A stretch of DNA of 64,000 nucleotides from Catenuloplanes indicus. GTDB lineage: Bacteria; Actinomycetota; Actinomycetes; Mycobacteriales; Micromonosporaceae. Below, in pieces: positions 9,054 to 18,919 of the stretch. Each line of letters begins with the position of its first letter. The first letter of the stretch is position 1. The notes below the pieces were generated by a model. The model was not told the DNA's origin. It worked only from the letters and a program-made list of their open reading frames with translations, and made no database searches. A program made the translations under genes and the position numbers. The DNA is taken from positions 3,782,001-3,846,000 of the forward strand of contig NZ_JAUSUZ010000001.1 of NCBI RefSeq assembly GCF_030813715.1, written 5' to 3'.

Positions 9054-10322
9054 GTGTCGCTGCACGAGCGGCGGCTGGCCGCGGTCGCACCCGGCGTCAC
9101 CAGCGTGCTCAGCTCATACGTCGCGCACGCGTCCGGCGGGACGCTGACCGACGTCGACGGCCGCGAGTGGATCGACTTCGGGTCCGGCATCGCGGTCACC
9201 AACGTCGGCAACTCCGCGCCGCGCGTGGTCGAGGCCGTACGTGCCCAGGTGGAGAAGTTCACCCACACCTGCTTCATGGTCGCGCCGTACTCGCTCTACG
9301 TCGAGGTGTGCGAGCAGCTGAACGCGCTCACCCCCGGCTCGTTCGGGAAGCGGTCGATGCTGGTCAACTCCGGTGCCGAGGCGGTGGAGAACGCCGTCAA
9401 GATCGCCCGCCACGCCACCGGACGGCAGGCGGTCGTGGTGTTCGACCACGCCTACCACGGCCGGACGAACCTGACGATGGCGCTGACCGCGAAGAACATG
9501 CCGTACAAGCAGGGCTTCGGGCCGTTCGCGGGTGAGATATACCGGGTGCCGATGTCGTATCCGCTGCGCGACGGCGGCCTCTCCGGCCCGGCCGCGGCCG
9601 CGGTGGCGATCGACCTGATCTCGAAGCAGGTCGGCGCGGGGAACGTGGCGGCGCTGCTGATCGAGCCGATCCAGGGGGAGGGCGGGTTCGTCGTACCGGC
9701 GCCGGGCTTCCTACCGGCGCTGCGGGCCTGGGCCACGTCCGCCGGTGCGGTGTTCATCGCGGACGAAATCCAGACCGGTTTCTGCCGCACCGGGGACTGG
9801 TTCGCCAGCACGTTCGAGGGCGTGGAGCCGGACCTGGTCACCACGGCCAAGGGCATCGCCGGCGGGCTGCCGCTGGCCGGCGTCACCGGGCGAGCCGAGG
9901 TGATGGACGCGGTGCACGCCGGAGGGCTCGGTGGTACGTACGGGGGAAATCCGATCGCCTGCGCGGCCGCGCTGGCGAGCATCGAGACGATGCGTGAGCT
10001 GTCGCTCACGGAAGCGGCGACATCCATCGAAGCGGTCATGCTGCCGCGCCTGCGGGCGCTGGCGGGGCGGGATTCGAGGATCGCGGAGGTACGCGGGCGG
10101 GGCGCGATGCTGGCCGTGGAGATCGTGGCGCCGGGCACGCTCGTCCCGGATCCGGCGGCGACGGCTGCGCTCGCCGCCGCCTGCCATGCGGGCGGGCTGC
10201 TCACGCTGACCTGCGGGACGTACGGCAACGTGCTGCGTTTTCTGCCGCCGCTGGTCATCTCGGACACGGAACTCGATCGTGGCCTGGAGATCCTCGATTC
10301 GGCGTTTGCCGCGGTGGGTTAG
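9054..10322 (+). CDS. gabT: 4-aminobutyrate aminotransferase
   Basis: A PLP-dependent class III aminotransferase of 422 residues that transfers the amino group of GABA to 2-oxoglutarate, giving succinate semialdehyde. Visible features are the SGAEAVENAVKIAR cofactor-phosphate segment at 106-119, AYHGRT at 133-138, PLP-nitrogen aspartate 237 in ADEIQTG and Schiff-base Lys266 in TTAKGIAGG. GTG start, coupled to the preceding dehydrogenase with a 1-base gap. Its last codon overlaps the end of the convergent ESX-type gene by 4 bases, so there is no room for a terminator between them. Confidence 0.92.
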   Translation: MSLHERRLAAVAPGVTSVLSSYVAHASGGTLTDVDGREWIDFGSGIAVTNVGNSAPRVVEAVRAQVEKFTHTCFMVAPYSLYVEVCEQLNALTPGSFGKRSMLVNSGAEAVENAVKIARHATGRQAVVVFDHAYHGRTNLTMALTAKNMPYKQGFGPFAGEIYRVPMSYPLRDGGLSGPAAAAVAIDLISKQVGAGNVAALLIEPIQGEGGFVVPAPGFLPALRAWATSAGAVFIADEIQTGFCRTGDWFASTFEGVEPDLVTTAKGIAGGLPLAGVTGRAEVMDAVHAGGLGGTYGGNPIACAAALASIETMRELSLTEAATSIEAVMLPRLRALAGRDSRIAEVRGRGAMLAVEIVAPGTLVPDPAATAALAAACHAGGLLTLTCGTYGNVLRFLPPLVISDTELDRGLEILDSAFAAVG

Positions 10323-13300
10323 CTGCCTGGTTCCGGCGGAACCTCGGGGGTGGATCTGTCCGGTGGCTGGATCGGGATATCCGAGGTCGGCATGCCGAAC
10401 TCGCCGGGGCTGATCAAGCCGGGCGTGCCGGCTTGGCGGGCCGGTGGCACCGGCTCGGTGAAAGAGGCGTTCGTGCCGGAGATGACGCCGGGGGCGGGCG
10501 ACGGCCGGACATCACCGGCGGGCGGTGCGGCCTCCGCCGGAGCCTTCGCCTCCGCCGCCGCCTTCACCGATGCGGGGGCTTGAGCCGGGGGCACCGGCTG
10601 TCCCGGGCCGGTGGTGTCGGCGACCGGGCCGGCTACCGCGCCGGTCACGTGCGTCGGGGTGCTTTCGGGCGCGGCCGCCGCGCGTCCACCCGGCGGAATT
10701 GCCGCGGTTCCGCCGGACGGAATTGGCACGCTTTCGCTTGGCGGCTCCGGCACGGTTCCGCCGGACGACACCGGCACAGTTCCGCCGGACAGAACCGGCA
10801 CAGTTCCGCCGGACAGAACCGGCACAGTTCCGCCGGACATAACCGGCACGGTCGCGCCGGGCGGAACCGCCGCACGTCCGATGGACGAGGGGGAGGTGGT
10901 CCGGTCCACCGCCGGACGCGTGGGAGTCACCGGCTCCTCGATGCCGAACGACGCGGACCCGAGGATTCCGGGTGCCGGCACGCCGGGCTGCTTGATCGGG
11001 TCCTTCTCCGGCCGGAACGGGGCCGGCCCCTGCCTCCCGCCACCCTTCGACGATCCACGGCCGCCGCCACCCGGACCGACACCGCCGATGGGCGGCGCGA
11101 CGAAGACTCCCGGCGCCGTGCCTTCGGCTCCCGACGCGGCCGCCGCCGACCCGGTCGGAGCCGATTCGCCGCTTTCCGATCCGGTCGTGGCATCGGTGGT
11201 CGCGGCCGTGCCGCTCGGTTCACCGGCCGCCCCGCCCATCGTGTGCGCGACGGCCGTCGCCTCACTCGCTCCGATCCCGCCGCCGGCCGCCAGCGGACCG
11301 GAGACGGTCTCGCGACCGAGATCGGTCGCGGCCGCCGCCCGGTGGTCGGGGTCAACGGCCCAACCGCCCACGGCACTGGACACGCGTGCCGCCGAGGCCG
11401 CACCGATGCCGCCGGTCACCGGGGATCGGTCAGCGGATTCCGGCTCTACTCGCCGGTCAGGGCTCGTCACCCACCCGTCAACCGCCGCGGATGCGGGTGT
11501 GTCACCGCCCGGCGTCAGCACCTGTGCGAGACCACCCGCCGGGAATCGGTCGCGCTCTCCAGGAGCGTCACCGGCCGGCGCACTCCCCGGATCAGCGGGG
11601 CGGTCGCCAACCGGCGCATGTCCGGTCGCGCGGCCGTCGGCGGCATCGCCCGCCGATGAGGTGCTGGAACCGAGCCCGGCCGCGAGGGGACCGGCGACGG
11701 GTGGGTGCGGGAGGGCATCCGTCCAGCCTGCGGCCGCGCGGGCAGCCTCGTTCACCAGCGCCGGGCCGACCCCGCTACCGGCCGCCAGCGGGCCACGGGC
11801 GGCGGGTGGATCAGGAGCTGGGTTCAGCCCGTCCGACCAGCGACCGACAGCCGCCGAGGCGGCCGCGGTGTCGGTCTGGGCGATGGCCGCCCCGCCGCCA
11901 CTTCCGGCGGCGAGTGGCCCGGCGACACCGGCCGCCCTGCCGATCGCGCCTCCGGCGCCGACCGGCGGCGGGGCGACGGTGTTGCCGCCGGATGCGGTGT
12001 TGCCCGCGGCAGCGGCGGCCTGCGGTATCTCGGTGGTCAGCTGCGTCGTGGTAGCCGCGTCGTCGTGTGCGTCGCGGTGCGCGCGCGGCGGTTCGCCCGG
12101 AGCATCGTCGTCGACTGCGGCGAGCACGGTGACCGACGCCAACCCGGTCCCGGACGTCGTCCCGAATTCCGGCGCCGAAGCGAGTCCCGACCCCGGCCCG
12201 GTTCCCCAGGGTGACGCGTTCTGCGACGCTGACGCGATTTCCGATGCTGACGCGGTCTGCGGCGTCGGTGCGGTTTCGGAGCCGGCCGCGAGTCCGGGTG
12301 CCGGAGCGGACTCCGACCGCAGTAGCTCACCGACGTCCAGCCGGACGTCTGCCGCCAGCGACGGCTCACCCTTCCGGGCATCGGCCGCATCGGAGTCGTC
12401 GCCAGCCGGCGTATCGGCGGCGCCACCCGGGTGCAGCGCGTCGTTGATCGCGTCGGGCGAAGCGGTAGCGAGCATCGGCGCGGGCGCCGATGTCGTCCCC
12501 TCCGGGGAGAGCACCGCCTCGAAGGCGACCGCTTGGCCCGTACCCGTGGTAGCCGTGATGCCGTCGAGTTTGGCGGCCAGTTCCGCGTTGAGCACGCCGG
12601 TCTCGCCGGAGAGGACAGCCGCCCCCGAACCGGTAGCACCCGCGGCCGCCTCCCCCAGTGCCGCACGCACAGCCTCATCCGCGGCGGCGCCGGTCATCCG
12701 GACCGCCGCGACCCCGGCCGGTGCCGAAGCGAGAAACGCGTCCGAATCGACCTCGGCAGGACGCCCGCCGGTCGCACCGGCCATCGGCGAGCCCTGGGAT
12801 ACCGCCAGGTCAGCCCCGTCACCGACGGCAACGGCGAAGCCCGCTGGCGCCGGGTCCCGGTGACCGGCGGCGGTGTGTGGCGCTGACGAGCCGCCGTCGG
12901 CCGCGGCCACGTCGTCGTGCGGCCCGCGGCGAGCCGCCGACGGCACCGACGGGACGTTCGTCGCCTCCATTGACGCGGCCAGCTCGCTCGCGATGTGCCG
13001 CACCGCCAGGCGGCTGCCGGTCAGCGCCACCGCCGCGGCCGCGACCCCGGCGCCGGGCGTCAGCGCTTCGACCACGCTCAACGAGCGCAGCTCGACCACC
13101 AGACCCGTGACCTCGGTCCACATCTTGATCTTCGCGGCCTCAATGCTGGAGGCGCACTCCGAGACCATCCGGCCGACCTCGCCGGTCGCGGCCGGCAGGT
13201 CGTCGAGTGCGGCCCGGTCGCCGGCGGTGAGCGCGGTCCACGCCGCCCGGAACGCGTCCGCGGCCGGGCCGTCGTACGAATCCTGGAACGTGCCGGCCGC

Positions 13301-13498
13301 CTCGGACGCGGTCTCCGCGGGGGCGGCCAGCAGGCCGGCCACGCCGTACCACTCGTCGGCCAGGTCCCAGACCGCTTGTTCGTCGCCGTCGGGCCAGTCG
13401 GGGCCGATGATCCATTCGAGGGCGGCGCGGACTCCGACCGGGGCGTCCGGCCAGAGCAGGGCGAGTGGATGCGGAACGGGGCTGGTCAATGCCGTCAC
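10319..13498 (-). CDS. ESX-type protein with WXG-like N-domain and very long repeat-rich low-complexity region
   Basis: A 1,059-residue protein. Residues 1-190 look like the alternative WXG100/CpnT-type N-domain that targets actinobacterial polymorphic toxins to type VII secretion: P-x-x-LEWIIGPDWPDGDEQAVWDLADEW near residues 25-48, two long helices, then a GAGVAAAAVALTG hydrophobic stretch. The rest is Ala/Pro/Ser/Thr/Gly-rich with at least four degenerate repeats of about 40 residues marked by GPLAAGxGxG followed by GW, and an SGGTVPVL array near the C-terminus. No globular toxin domain or catalytic motif is seen at the end. The GTG at 13498 with GGGGG upstream is chosen; the longer frame upstream is antisense to the next gene. 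Confidence 0.65.
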   Translation of the reverse strand: MTALTSPVPHPLALLWPDAPVGVRAALEWIIGPDWPDGDEQAVWDLADEWYGVAGLLAAPAETASEAAGTFQDSYDGPAADAFRAAWTALTAGDRAALDDLPAATGEVGRMVSECASSIEAAKIKMWTEVTGLVVELRSLSVVEALTPGAGVAAAAVALTGSRLAVRHIASELAASMEATNVPSVPSAARRGPHDDVAAADGGSSAPHTAAGHRDPAPAGFAVAVGDGADLAVSQGSPMAGATGGRPAEVDSDAFLASAPAGVAAVRMTGAAADEAVRAALGEAAAGATGSGAAVLSGETGVLNAELAAKLDGITATTGTGQAVAFEAVLSPEGTTSAPAPMLATASPDAINDALHPGGAADTPAGDDSDAADARKGEPSLAADVRLDVGELLRSESAPAPGLAAGSETAPTPQTASASEIASASQNASPWGTGPGSGLASAPEFGTTSGTGLASVTVLAAVDDDAPGEPPRAHRDAHDDAATTTQLTTEIPQAAAAAGNTASGGNTVAPPPVGAGGAIGRAAGVAGPLAAGSGGGAAIAQTDTAAASAAVGRWSDGLNPAPDPPAARGPLAAGSGVGPALVNEAARAAAGWTDALPHPPVAGPLAAGLGSSTSSAGDAADGRATGHAPVGDRPADPGSAPAGDAPGERDRFPAGGLAQVLTPGGDTPASAAVDGWVTSPDRRVEPESADRSPVTGGIGAASAARVSSAVGGWAVDPDHRAAAATDLGRETVSGPLAAGGGIGASEATAVAHTMGGAAGEPSGTAATTDATTGSESGESAPTGSAAAASGAEGTAPGVFVAPPIGGVGPGGGGRGSSKGGGRQGPAPFRPEKDPIKQPGVPAPGILGSASFGIEEPVTPTRPAVDRTTSPSSIGRAAVPPGATVPVMSGGTVPVLSGGTVPVLSGGTVPVSSGGTVPEPPSESVPIPSGGTAAIPPGGRAAAAPESTPTHVTGAVAGPVADTTGPGQPVPPAQAPASVKAAAEAKAPAEAAPPAGDVRPSPAPGVISGTNASFTEPVPPARQAGTPGLISPGEFGMPTSDIPIQPPDRSTPEVPPEPGS
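10751..10870. repeat. 24-bp tandem repeats inside the ESX-type gene
   Basis: Five consecutive 24-base units begin at 10751, 10775, 10799, 10823 and 10847. The middle three are nearly identical and the outer two diverged. On the minus strand each unit encodes the octapeptide SGGTVPVL or a variant. The array is in frame and so extends a flexible linker. Confidence 0.9.
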
Positions 13499-13629
13499 GA
13501 ATCCCCCGATCGTCCCCCGGTCAACGAGCCACCCATTCAAGCAGCCGCCCGCCACCTCAACAGCGACGCAACGTTCGCGCAACGTCGGCGTAACTAGCCT
13601 GCGGGCCACGACACCGAGGAGGCCGGCAC

Positions 13630-15153
<1,524 letters not shown>

Positions 15154-15162
15154 GAGGACGCC

Positions 15163-15537
15163 ATGGTCTCCAGGGTCGACGTCACACCGGCCGCGGCGGA
15201 CCTGATCCGGTCACTGCGGGGTGCGCACGGGCCGCTGATGTTCCACCAGTCCGGCGGCTGCTGCGACGGCAGCGCGCCGATGTGCTACCCCGAGGGCGAG
15301 TTCCGCACCGGCAGCTCCGACGTGCTGCTGGAGGAGATCGTCATCGACGGCGTCGCCGAACCGGTCACGTTCTGGATGTCATCGTCGCAGTTCGCACTGT
15401 GGCGGCACACCCACCTGACCGTCGACGTGGTCCCCGGCCGCGGCAGCGGCTTCTCCCTCGAAGCCCCCGAGGGCGTCCGCTTCCTGATCCGCTCCCGCCT
15501 GCTCACCGACGACGAACTCGCCGCCCTCGGCGATTGA
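15163..15537 (+). CDS. DUF779 protein, partner of ExaC-type aldehyde dehydrogenase
   Basis: A 124-residue protein of family DUF779, almost always encoded next to an ExaC-like aldehyde dehydrogenase; its biochemical role is not established. The conserved cysteine-rich segment GGCCDGSAPMCYP is at about residues 29-41, followed by FWMSSSQFALWRHTHLTVDV. The three cysteines and nearby histidines could bind a metal (inference). It has a strong AGGAGG ribosome site before the ATG and lies 9 bases after the dehydrogenase stop, so the two are an operon. Confidence 0.88.
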   Translation: MVSRVDVTPAAADLIRSLRGAHGPLMFHQSGGCCDGSAPMCYPEGEFRTGSSDVLLEEIVIDGVAEPVTFWMSSSQFALWRHTHLTVDVVPGRGSGFSLEAPEGVRFLIRSRLLTDDELAALGD

Positions 15538-15804
15538 AAGACCAGATCAAATACCGTCACCACGGTACGGGCGGCGGGCAGCCCCAGCGACGACCGTTGA
15601 GCGAATCCGTCGCCCGCACTCGCCGCGGTACGCGCGGCCGCACATCGCCGGCCGTGCGTACCGGGCGACCCGCACACCACTGATGCCGAACCGGTCCACG
15701 TGCCGGCCAGGTGCGCCACCTGCCCGAATCTCCGAAAAGTCCTCGGCCGCCGCACCCGGTGGCCGTCTCCGCCGCGGGTCCGCCACCTGAGTGATCAATC
15801 AGTG

Positions 15805-15854
15805 GAGCGAAAAGGAGGTCATTTAGCGAAGTTGATATCCTTCTTGCTCCACTG
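15805..15854. repeat. 50-bp palindromic insertion in the IS left terminal repeat
   Basis: Removing these 50 bases makes the left terminal repeat identical to the right one. The segment 15800-15854 starts with CAGTGGAGC and ends with its exact reverse complement; the match extends to 17 bp with two mismatches, so it folds as a hairpin. It is AT-richer than its surroundings. It may be a very small MITE-like or REP-like unit; no second copy was noticed in this window. Confidence 0.6.
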
Positions 15855-15862
15855 AGCCTTTT

Positions 15863-16642
15863 TCATCCTGGTGTGTGGCCTGCGTCGATGTGGTCGAGGA
15901 CCAGGATGGCTTGGATGATGGTGGTGGTGCAGTGCGGGCTGCAGCGGAGTTTGGTCAGGATCTTCCATTGCTTCAGGGTGGCGTTAGCTTGTTCGCCGAT
16001 GGCTCGTAGGCGGGCGTGTCCTTTATTGGCGGTTTTCTCTCCGGTCGATAGTTTGCGCCAGCGGCTGCCGCGGTAGGGGACGAGGACGTTGTCGGGGGCG
16101 CCGAGGTAGGCCTTGTCCGCGAGAACGGTGATGTTCGCGCTGGCCAGGGCGTCGATGATGCCGTGGGTGCGGGCGGCGGTGAGGTCGTGGGCGCCGCCGG
16201 GCAGGGCGGGTGAGGCCCATAGCCATGTGCCTTGTGGGCTGGCGATCGTTTGGGTGTTCATGCCGTGCCGGTGATGTTTTCCGGAGTAGTACGGTTTTTG
16301 GTCCGCGACCCGGTCGATGGGTATCAGGGTGCCATCGAGGATGACGTACGGGTACCGGCGGATCCGGTCCATGGCGGTGGCCAGATCGGGTGCGGCGGCG
16401 GCGAGCAGGGCGATGGCTTCCTGGACGTAGCGCCAGGCGGTCGTGACCCCGATACCGAATCCGGCGGCCAGGCGGGTGTAGGTGTCCCCGTTACGCAGGT
16501 GCGCCAGGGCGAGAAGGGCCTGGTCGCGGGGTGTCAGCCGCCGCCACCGGGATCGTTGCTGGTGGCGGTGGCGGCGGATATGGCCGGTGAGGTGGTTGAG
16601 GGTGCGGGTGGACAACGAGATCGTGGCGGGGTAAGACAGCAC
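15863..16642 (-). CDS. IS5-family DDE transposase
   Basis: A 259-residue transposase of the HARBI1-like DDE_Tnp_4 class. An N-terminal helix-turn-helix segment (LTPRDQALLALAHLRNG...GIGVTTAWRYVQEA) covers about residues 35-75. The first catalytic Asp is in VILDGTLIPIDRV near residue 100, the second in VLADKAYLG near 180, and a late Glu lies in AIGEQANATLKQWKIL. It appears intact. The GTG start is chosen because LSYPATIS begins the homology, and the same start is recognisable in the decayed copy at 51.9 kb. The start and ribosome site lie in inverted-repeat arms that may limit translation. Confidence 0.92.
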   Translation of the reverse strand: MLSYPATISLSTRTLNHLTGHIRRHRHQQRSRWRRLTPRDQALLALAHLRNGDTYTRLAAGFGIGVTTAWRYVQEAIALLAAAAPDLATAMDRIRRYPYVILDGTLIPIDRVADQKPYYSGKHHRHGMNTQTIASPQGTWLWASPALPGGAHDLTAARTHGIIDALASANITVLADKAYLGAPDNVLVPYRGSRWRKLSTGEKTANKGHARLRAIGEQANATLKQWKILTKLRCSPHCTTTIIQAILVLDHIDAGHTPG

Positions 16643-16705
16643 GGGCGAGGCTCCCTGGTCGGGGCATCGGATCTTGGTCGACTGCTGTCTTACCGGGAGC
16701 CTCGC
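16631..16705 (-). promoter_or_regulatory. Interleaved inverted repeats covering the transposase ribosome site and start
   Basis: On the transposase strand the order is GCGAGGCTCCC, GTAAGACAGCA, a 27-base spacer, GGGAGCCTCGC, then TGCTGTCTTAC. The first arm pairs exactly with the third and the second with the fourth, each over 11 bp. The third arm contains the likely GGGAG ribosome site and the fourth begins at the second base of the GTG start. Read-through mRNA could therefore hide the start, a known safety device in other IS families (inference here). Both pairings at once would form a pseudoknot. Confidence 0.6.
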
Positions 16706-16835
16706 ACCTATCGATCTCCGGGGTCGTCATACCCGCTGCCACCTGCAAAGCCAGGATGAAAAAGGCTCACTGATTGATCACTCAGGGCTGAGCGGGGCCA
16801 TTCGTCGGCGGCGATACTCCTACCTGCAGGATGAG

Positions 16836-16849
16836 ATATCGCGCGATAT
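16836..16849. promoter_or_regulatory. 14-bp perfect palindrome ATATCGCGCGATAT
   Basis: A perfect palindrome about 50 bases outside the IS right end and 170 bases beyond the stop of the convergent WXG-like gene. PadR-type and some GntR-type operators have similar ATATCG/CGATAT arms. No gene starts just beside it now, so it may be a relic of a promoter displaced by the IS. Confidence 0.35.
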
Positions 16850-17021
16850 TTCGGGCGCATAGCGCCCGGTTGCCACCGAGGAGCCGGTCGCCGCGGAGCC
16901 GGGGTGCCGCCGCGAAGCAAGATGCTGCGGCAGGGTCGGGTATGGCCGGCGCGAGCTGGGAATGGGCGACAGAGTCGGACCGTGCGGAAGGTGACCCCGC
17001 CGGGAGCGGGAAGTCCGAGGA

Positions 17022-17345
17022 TCAGGTCTGCCAGGTTTTCTGGATCAGTTCCTCGTTGGTCTCGTCCGTGGCGGCGACCCGCCGGACCGCCACGGTGGCG
17101 GACTCGCCGAGCGCCTCCACCTGCGTGCCGGTGCGCTCCGCCGCCGCGAGCAGCCGGGACTCGATCTCGCGGTAGCGCGACTCGAACGCCGCACCGATCC
17201 GGCCGGTGCCCCACGGCGGCGCGGTGGACAGGCCCTGTATGCGGGTCGCGGCGGCGCGGGCGCGGGCGCGGAGATCGGCACCGGCGTCCGTCAGATCGCG
17301 GGCGGCCTGGGCGGCCCGCGCGGCGTCCAGTTCGAGATCGCTCAT
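17022..17345 (-). CDS. WXG100-like small ESX-type protein, copy 1
   Basis: A 107-residue, largely helical protein. Two helices are separated by a PPWG turn around residues 43-46 (STAPPWGTGRIGAAFESRYREIE), which takes the place of the WXG motif. It is clearly paralogous to the gene at 19333: both have AAQ(A/G)ARDLTDAG near the N-terminus, PPWG-x-x-x-IGAAFE-x-x-YR-x-IE in the middle and (E/D)LGESAT later. Such proteins are usually substrates or partners of type VII secretion; no secretion machinery is in the window. Its ATG overlaps the stop of a shortened YbaB-like frame (ATGA). Confidence 0.75.
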   Translation of the reverse strand: MSDLELDAARAAQAARDLTDAGADLRARARAAATRIQGLSTAPPWGTGRIGAAFESRYREIESRLLAAAERTGTQVEALGESATVAVRRVAATDETNEELIQKTWQT

Positions 17346-17473
17346 GCCCGGCTCACGGGGATCGGCTCGTTGGCGTCCACGGCGGAGACCGACAAGTCGG
17401 GCAGGCGGGCGCGCGGCCGGCCGGTCCTGGCCGTGAGCGCGGCGTTCGTCTCCCGGTCGACGTGCTGGGTCAC
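17342..17473 (-). pseudogene. Shortened YbaB/EbfC-like gene
   Basis: A 43-residue frame whose ends match the intact YbaB-like protein at 18920: the start VTQHVDRETNAALTAR resembles VAQQANRDANAALKAR and the later RLPDLSVSAVDANEPI resembles RLASLSVSAADEDELI. About 17 residues between them and everything after about residue 56 of the intact copy are gone. The GTG with GGGGAGGGGG upstream is retained, and the stop overlaps the next ATG. It could still be translated and couple the WXG-like gene, but it cannot form the YbaB fold. Confidence 0.7.
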
Positions 17474-17607
17474 CGGATCCCCCTCCCCTGGCAGGCGCCG
17501 CCGACAGTACCGGCCCGCGGCAACCGGCGGGGCCGCGGTTGGCAGGGCGGGGTGAGCTGGGTCACGATAGGCGATAGTCCGCTGCCCGACACAGGGGAAG
17601 GACGCCG

Positions 17608-18855
17608 ATGTCCAACCCGTGGCTCGCCCTTCAGATCGGCGTCGATCCGGCCGAACGCATCGGCCAGATCCGCCGCGCACACGACGCGTTCATCAGCGGC
17701 GGTACGACCACGCAGGTCCGGAGCGTCGTCGCGGAGTCCTGGCACCGGTCCGCGGTCGCGTCCGTCGACCCGGACACCACCGCGCCCACCGACCTGACCG
17801 ACGACGAGCTGGACGGATACCGTGCCGCGCATCCGCTGGCCCGCGTACTGCCGCTGTTCCGCGACCTGCTCGGCGGCATCGCGGACGACGGCGAGCACCT
17901 GATGGCGGTCTGCGACGCGCGCGGCCGGCTGCTCTGGGTGGAGGGGCACACCGCGGTGCTGCGGCAGGCCGCGGCGATGAACTTCGTGCCCGGCGCGCGC
18001 TGGGACGAGACGCACGCGGGCACGAACGCGCCCGGCACGGCGCTCGCGGTCGACCACTCCGTGCAGATCTTCGCGACCGAGCATTTCAGCCGCCCGGTGC
18101 AGCGCTGGACCTGTGCGGCCGCGCCGATCCACGACCCGGCGTCCGGCCGGCTGCTCGGCGCGGTCGACCTGACCGGCGGCGACCACCTGGCCAACCCGCA
18201 CAGCCTGGCGCTCGTCACCGCGACCGCGCGGGCCGCGGAGGCGCTACTGGCCGCGCCGGTGCCCGGCCGGTCCGCGTCGCTGGCCGCGCTGGGCCGGGAC
18301 GAGGCGGTGCTGACCGTGGCCGGGCGGCGGATCCGGCTGGGCCGGCGGCACAGCGAGCTGCTGGCGCTGCTGCTCCGCCATCCGGAGGGCCGCACCGGCG
18401 AGCAGCTGGCGCTGGACCTCTACGGCGAGGACCACCAGGCGCCGGTGACGCTGCGCGCGGAGCTGTCCCGGCTGCGTCGCACGCTCGGCCCGGCGCTGGT
18501 CGGTTCCCGCCCGTACCGGGTCGAGCCTGGCGTGACCGCGGACTTCCTGACCGTGACCCGGCTGCTCGACGCGGGCCTGGTCGGCGAGGCGCTGGACGCG
18601 TACACCGGCCCGCTGCTCCCCGGCTCGGACGCACCCGGCGTGATCCGTCTCCGCCGCACGCTCGACGACCGGTTGCGCGCCGCCGTCTTCGGCTCCGGTG
18701 ACCCGGCGCTGCTCGACACCTGGGTCCGCACCGGCTGGGGCGCCGACGACCTCCAGGCCTGGGAAGCGCTGACCGCCGCCCTACCGCGCTCCTCACCCCG
18801 CCGCGGCCTCGCCGCCGCGCGTATCCACGACCTGACCCGTGAGTACGGGTTGTAG
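17608..18855 (+). CDS. GAF-domain transcriptional regulator (AcoR-like, with winged-helix C-terminus)
   Basis: A 415-residue regulator. The N-terminal SWHRSAVASVDPD segment (about 46-58) and the following GAF domain (about 75-200, including EGHTAVLRQAAAMNFVPGARWDETHAGTNAPGTAL) match the AcoR-type sensor part of aldehyde/acetoin regulators. There is no sigma-54 AAA domain. Instead a winged-helix segment at about 225-300 (RIRLGRRHSELLALLLRHPEGRTGEQLALDLYGEDH...LRAELSRLRRTLG) resembles a SARP/OmpR-type DNA-binding domain. Regulators like this commonly sit beside ExaC-DUF779 pairs, which suggests it controls the genes at 13.6-15.5 kb from which the IS now separates it. Confidence 0.82.
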   Translation: MSNPWLALQIGVDPAERIGQIRRAHDAFISGGTTTQVRSVVAESWHRSAVASVDPDTTAPTDLTDDELDGYRAAHPLARVLPLFRDLLGGIADDGEHLMAVCDARGRLLWVEGHTAVLRQAAAMNFVPGARWDETHAGTNAPGTALAVDHSVQIFATEHFSRPVQRWTCAAAPIHDPASGRLLGAVDLTGGDHLANPHSLALVTATARAAEALLAAPVPGRSASLAALGRDEAVLTVAGRRIRLGRRHSELLALLLRHPEGRTGEQLALDLYGEDHQAPVTLRAELSRLRRTLGPALVGSRPYRVEPGVTADFLTVTRLLDAGLVGEALDAYTGPLLPGSDAPGVIRLRRTLDDRLRAAVFGSGDPALLDTWVRTGWGADDLQAWEALTAALPRSSPRRGLAAARIHDLTREYGL

Positions 18856-18919
18856 CCGCGCGTGTCTCTTGGCACGGCTCGGTATGGTCTTCGCAGCCGC
18901 TATATCGGGGGAGGTAACG

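Larger units (their letters stand above)
15787..16785. mobile_element. IS5-type insertion sequence, complete, with 50-bp insert in left end
   Basis: The outer ends are CTGAGTGATCAATCAGTG (15787-15804) and its exact reverse complement (16768-16785). Continuing inward, 15855-15871 and 16751-16767 are also reverse complements, so the inverted repeat is 35 bp once a 50-bp interruption (15805-15854) in the left arm is removed. One transposase gene fills the interior. No clear target-site duplication was found at these ends; if the outer 18 bp (a near-palindrome) is target DNA, the true ends would be the inner 17-18 bp. It separates the ALDH-DUF779 pair from the GAF regulator. Confidence 0.85.

Noticed and set aside
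15787-16785. Target-site duplication for the IS
   Set aside because: Flanking bases outside either choice of ends do not give a convincing direct repeat, so none is reported.
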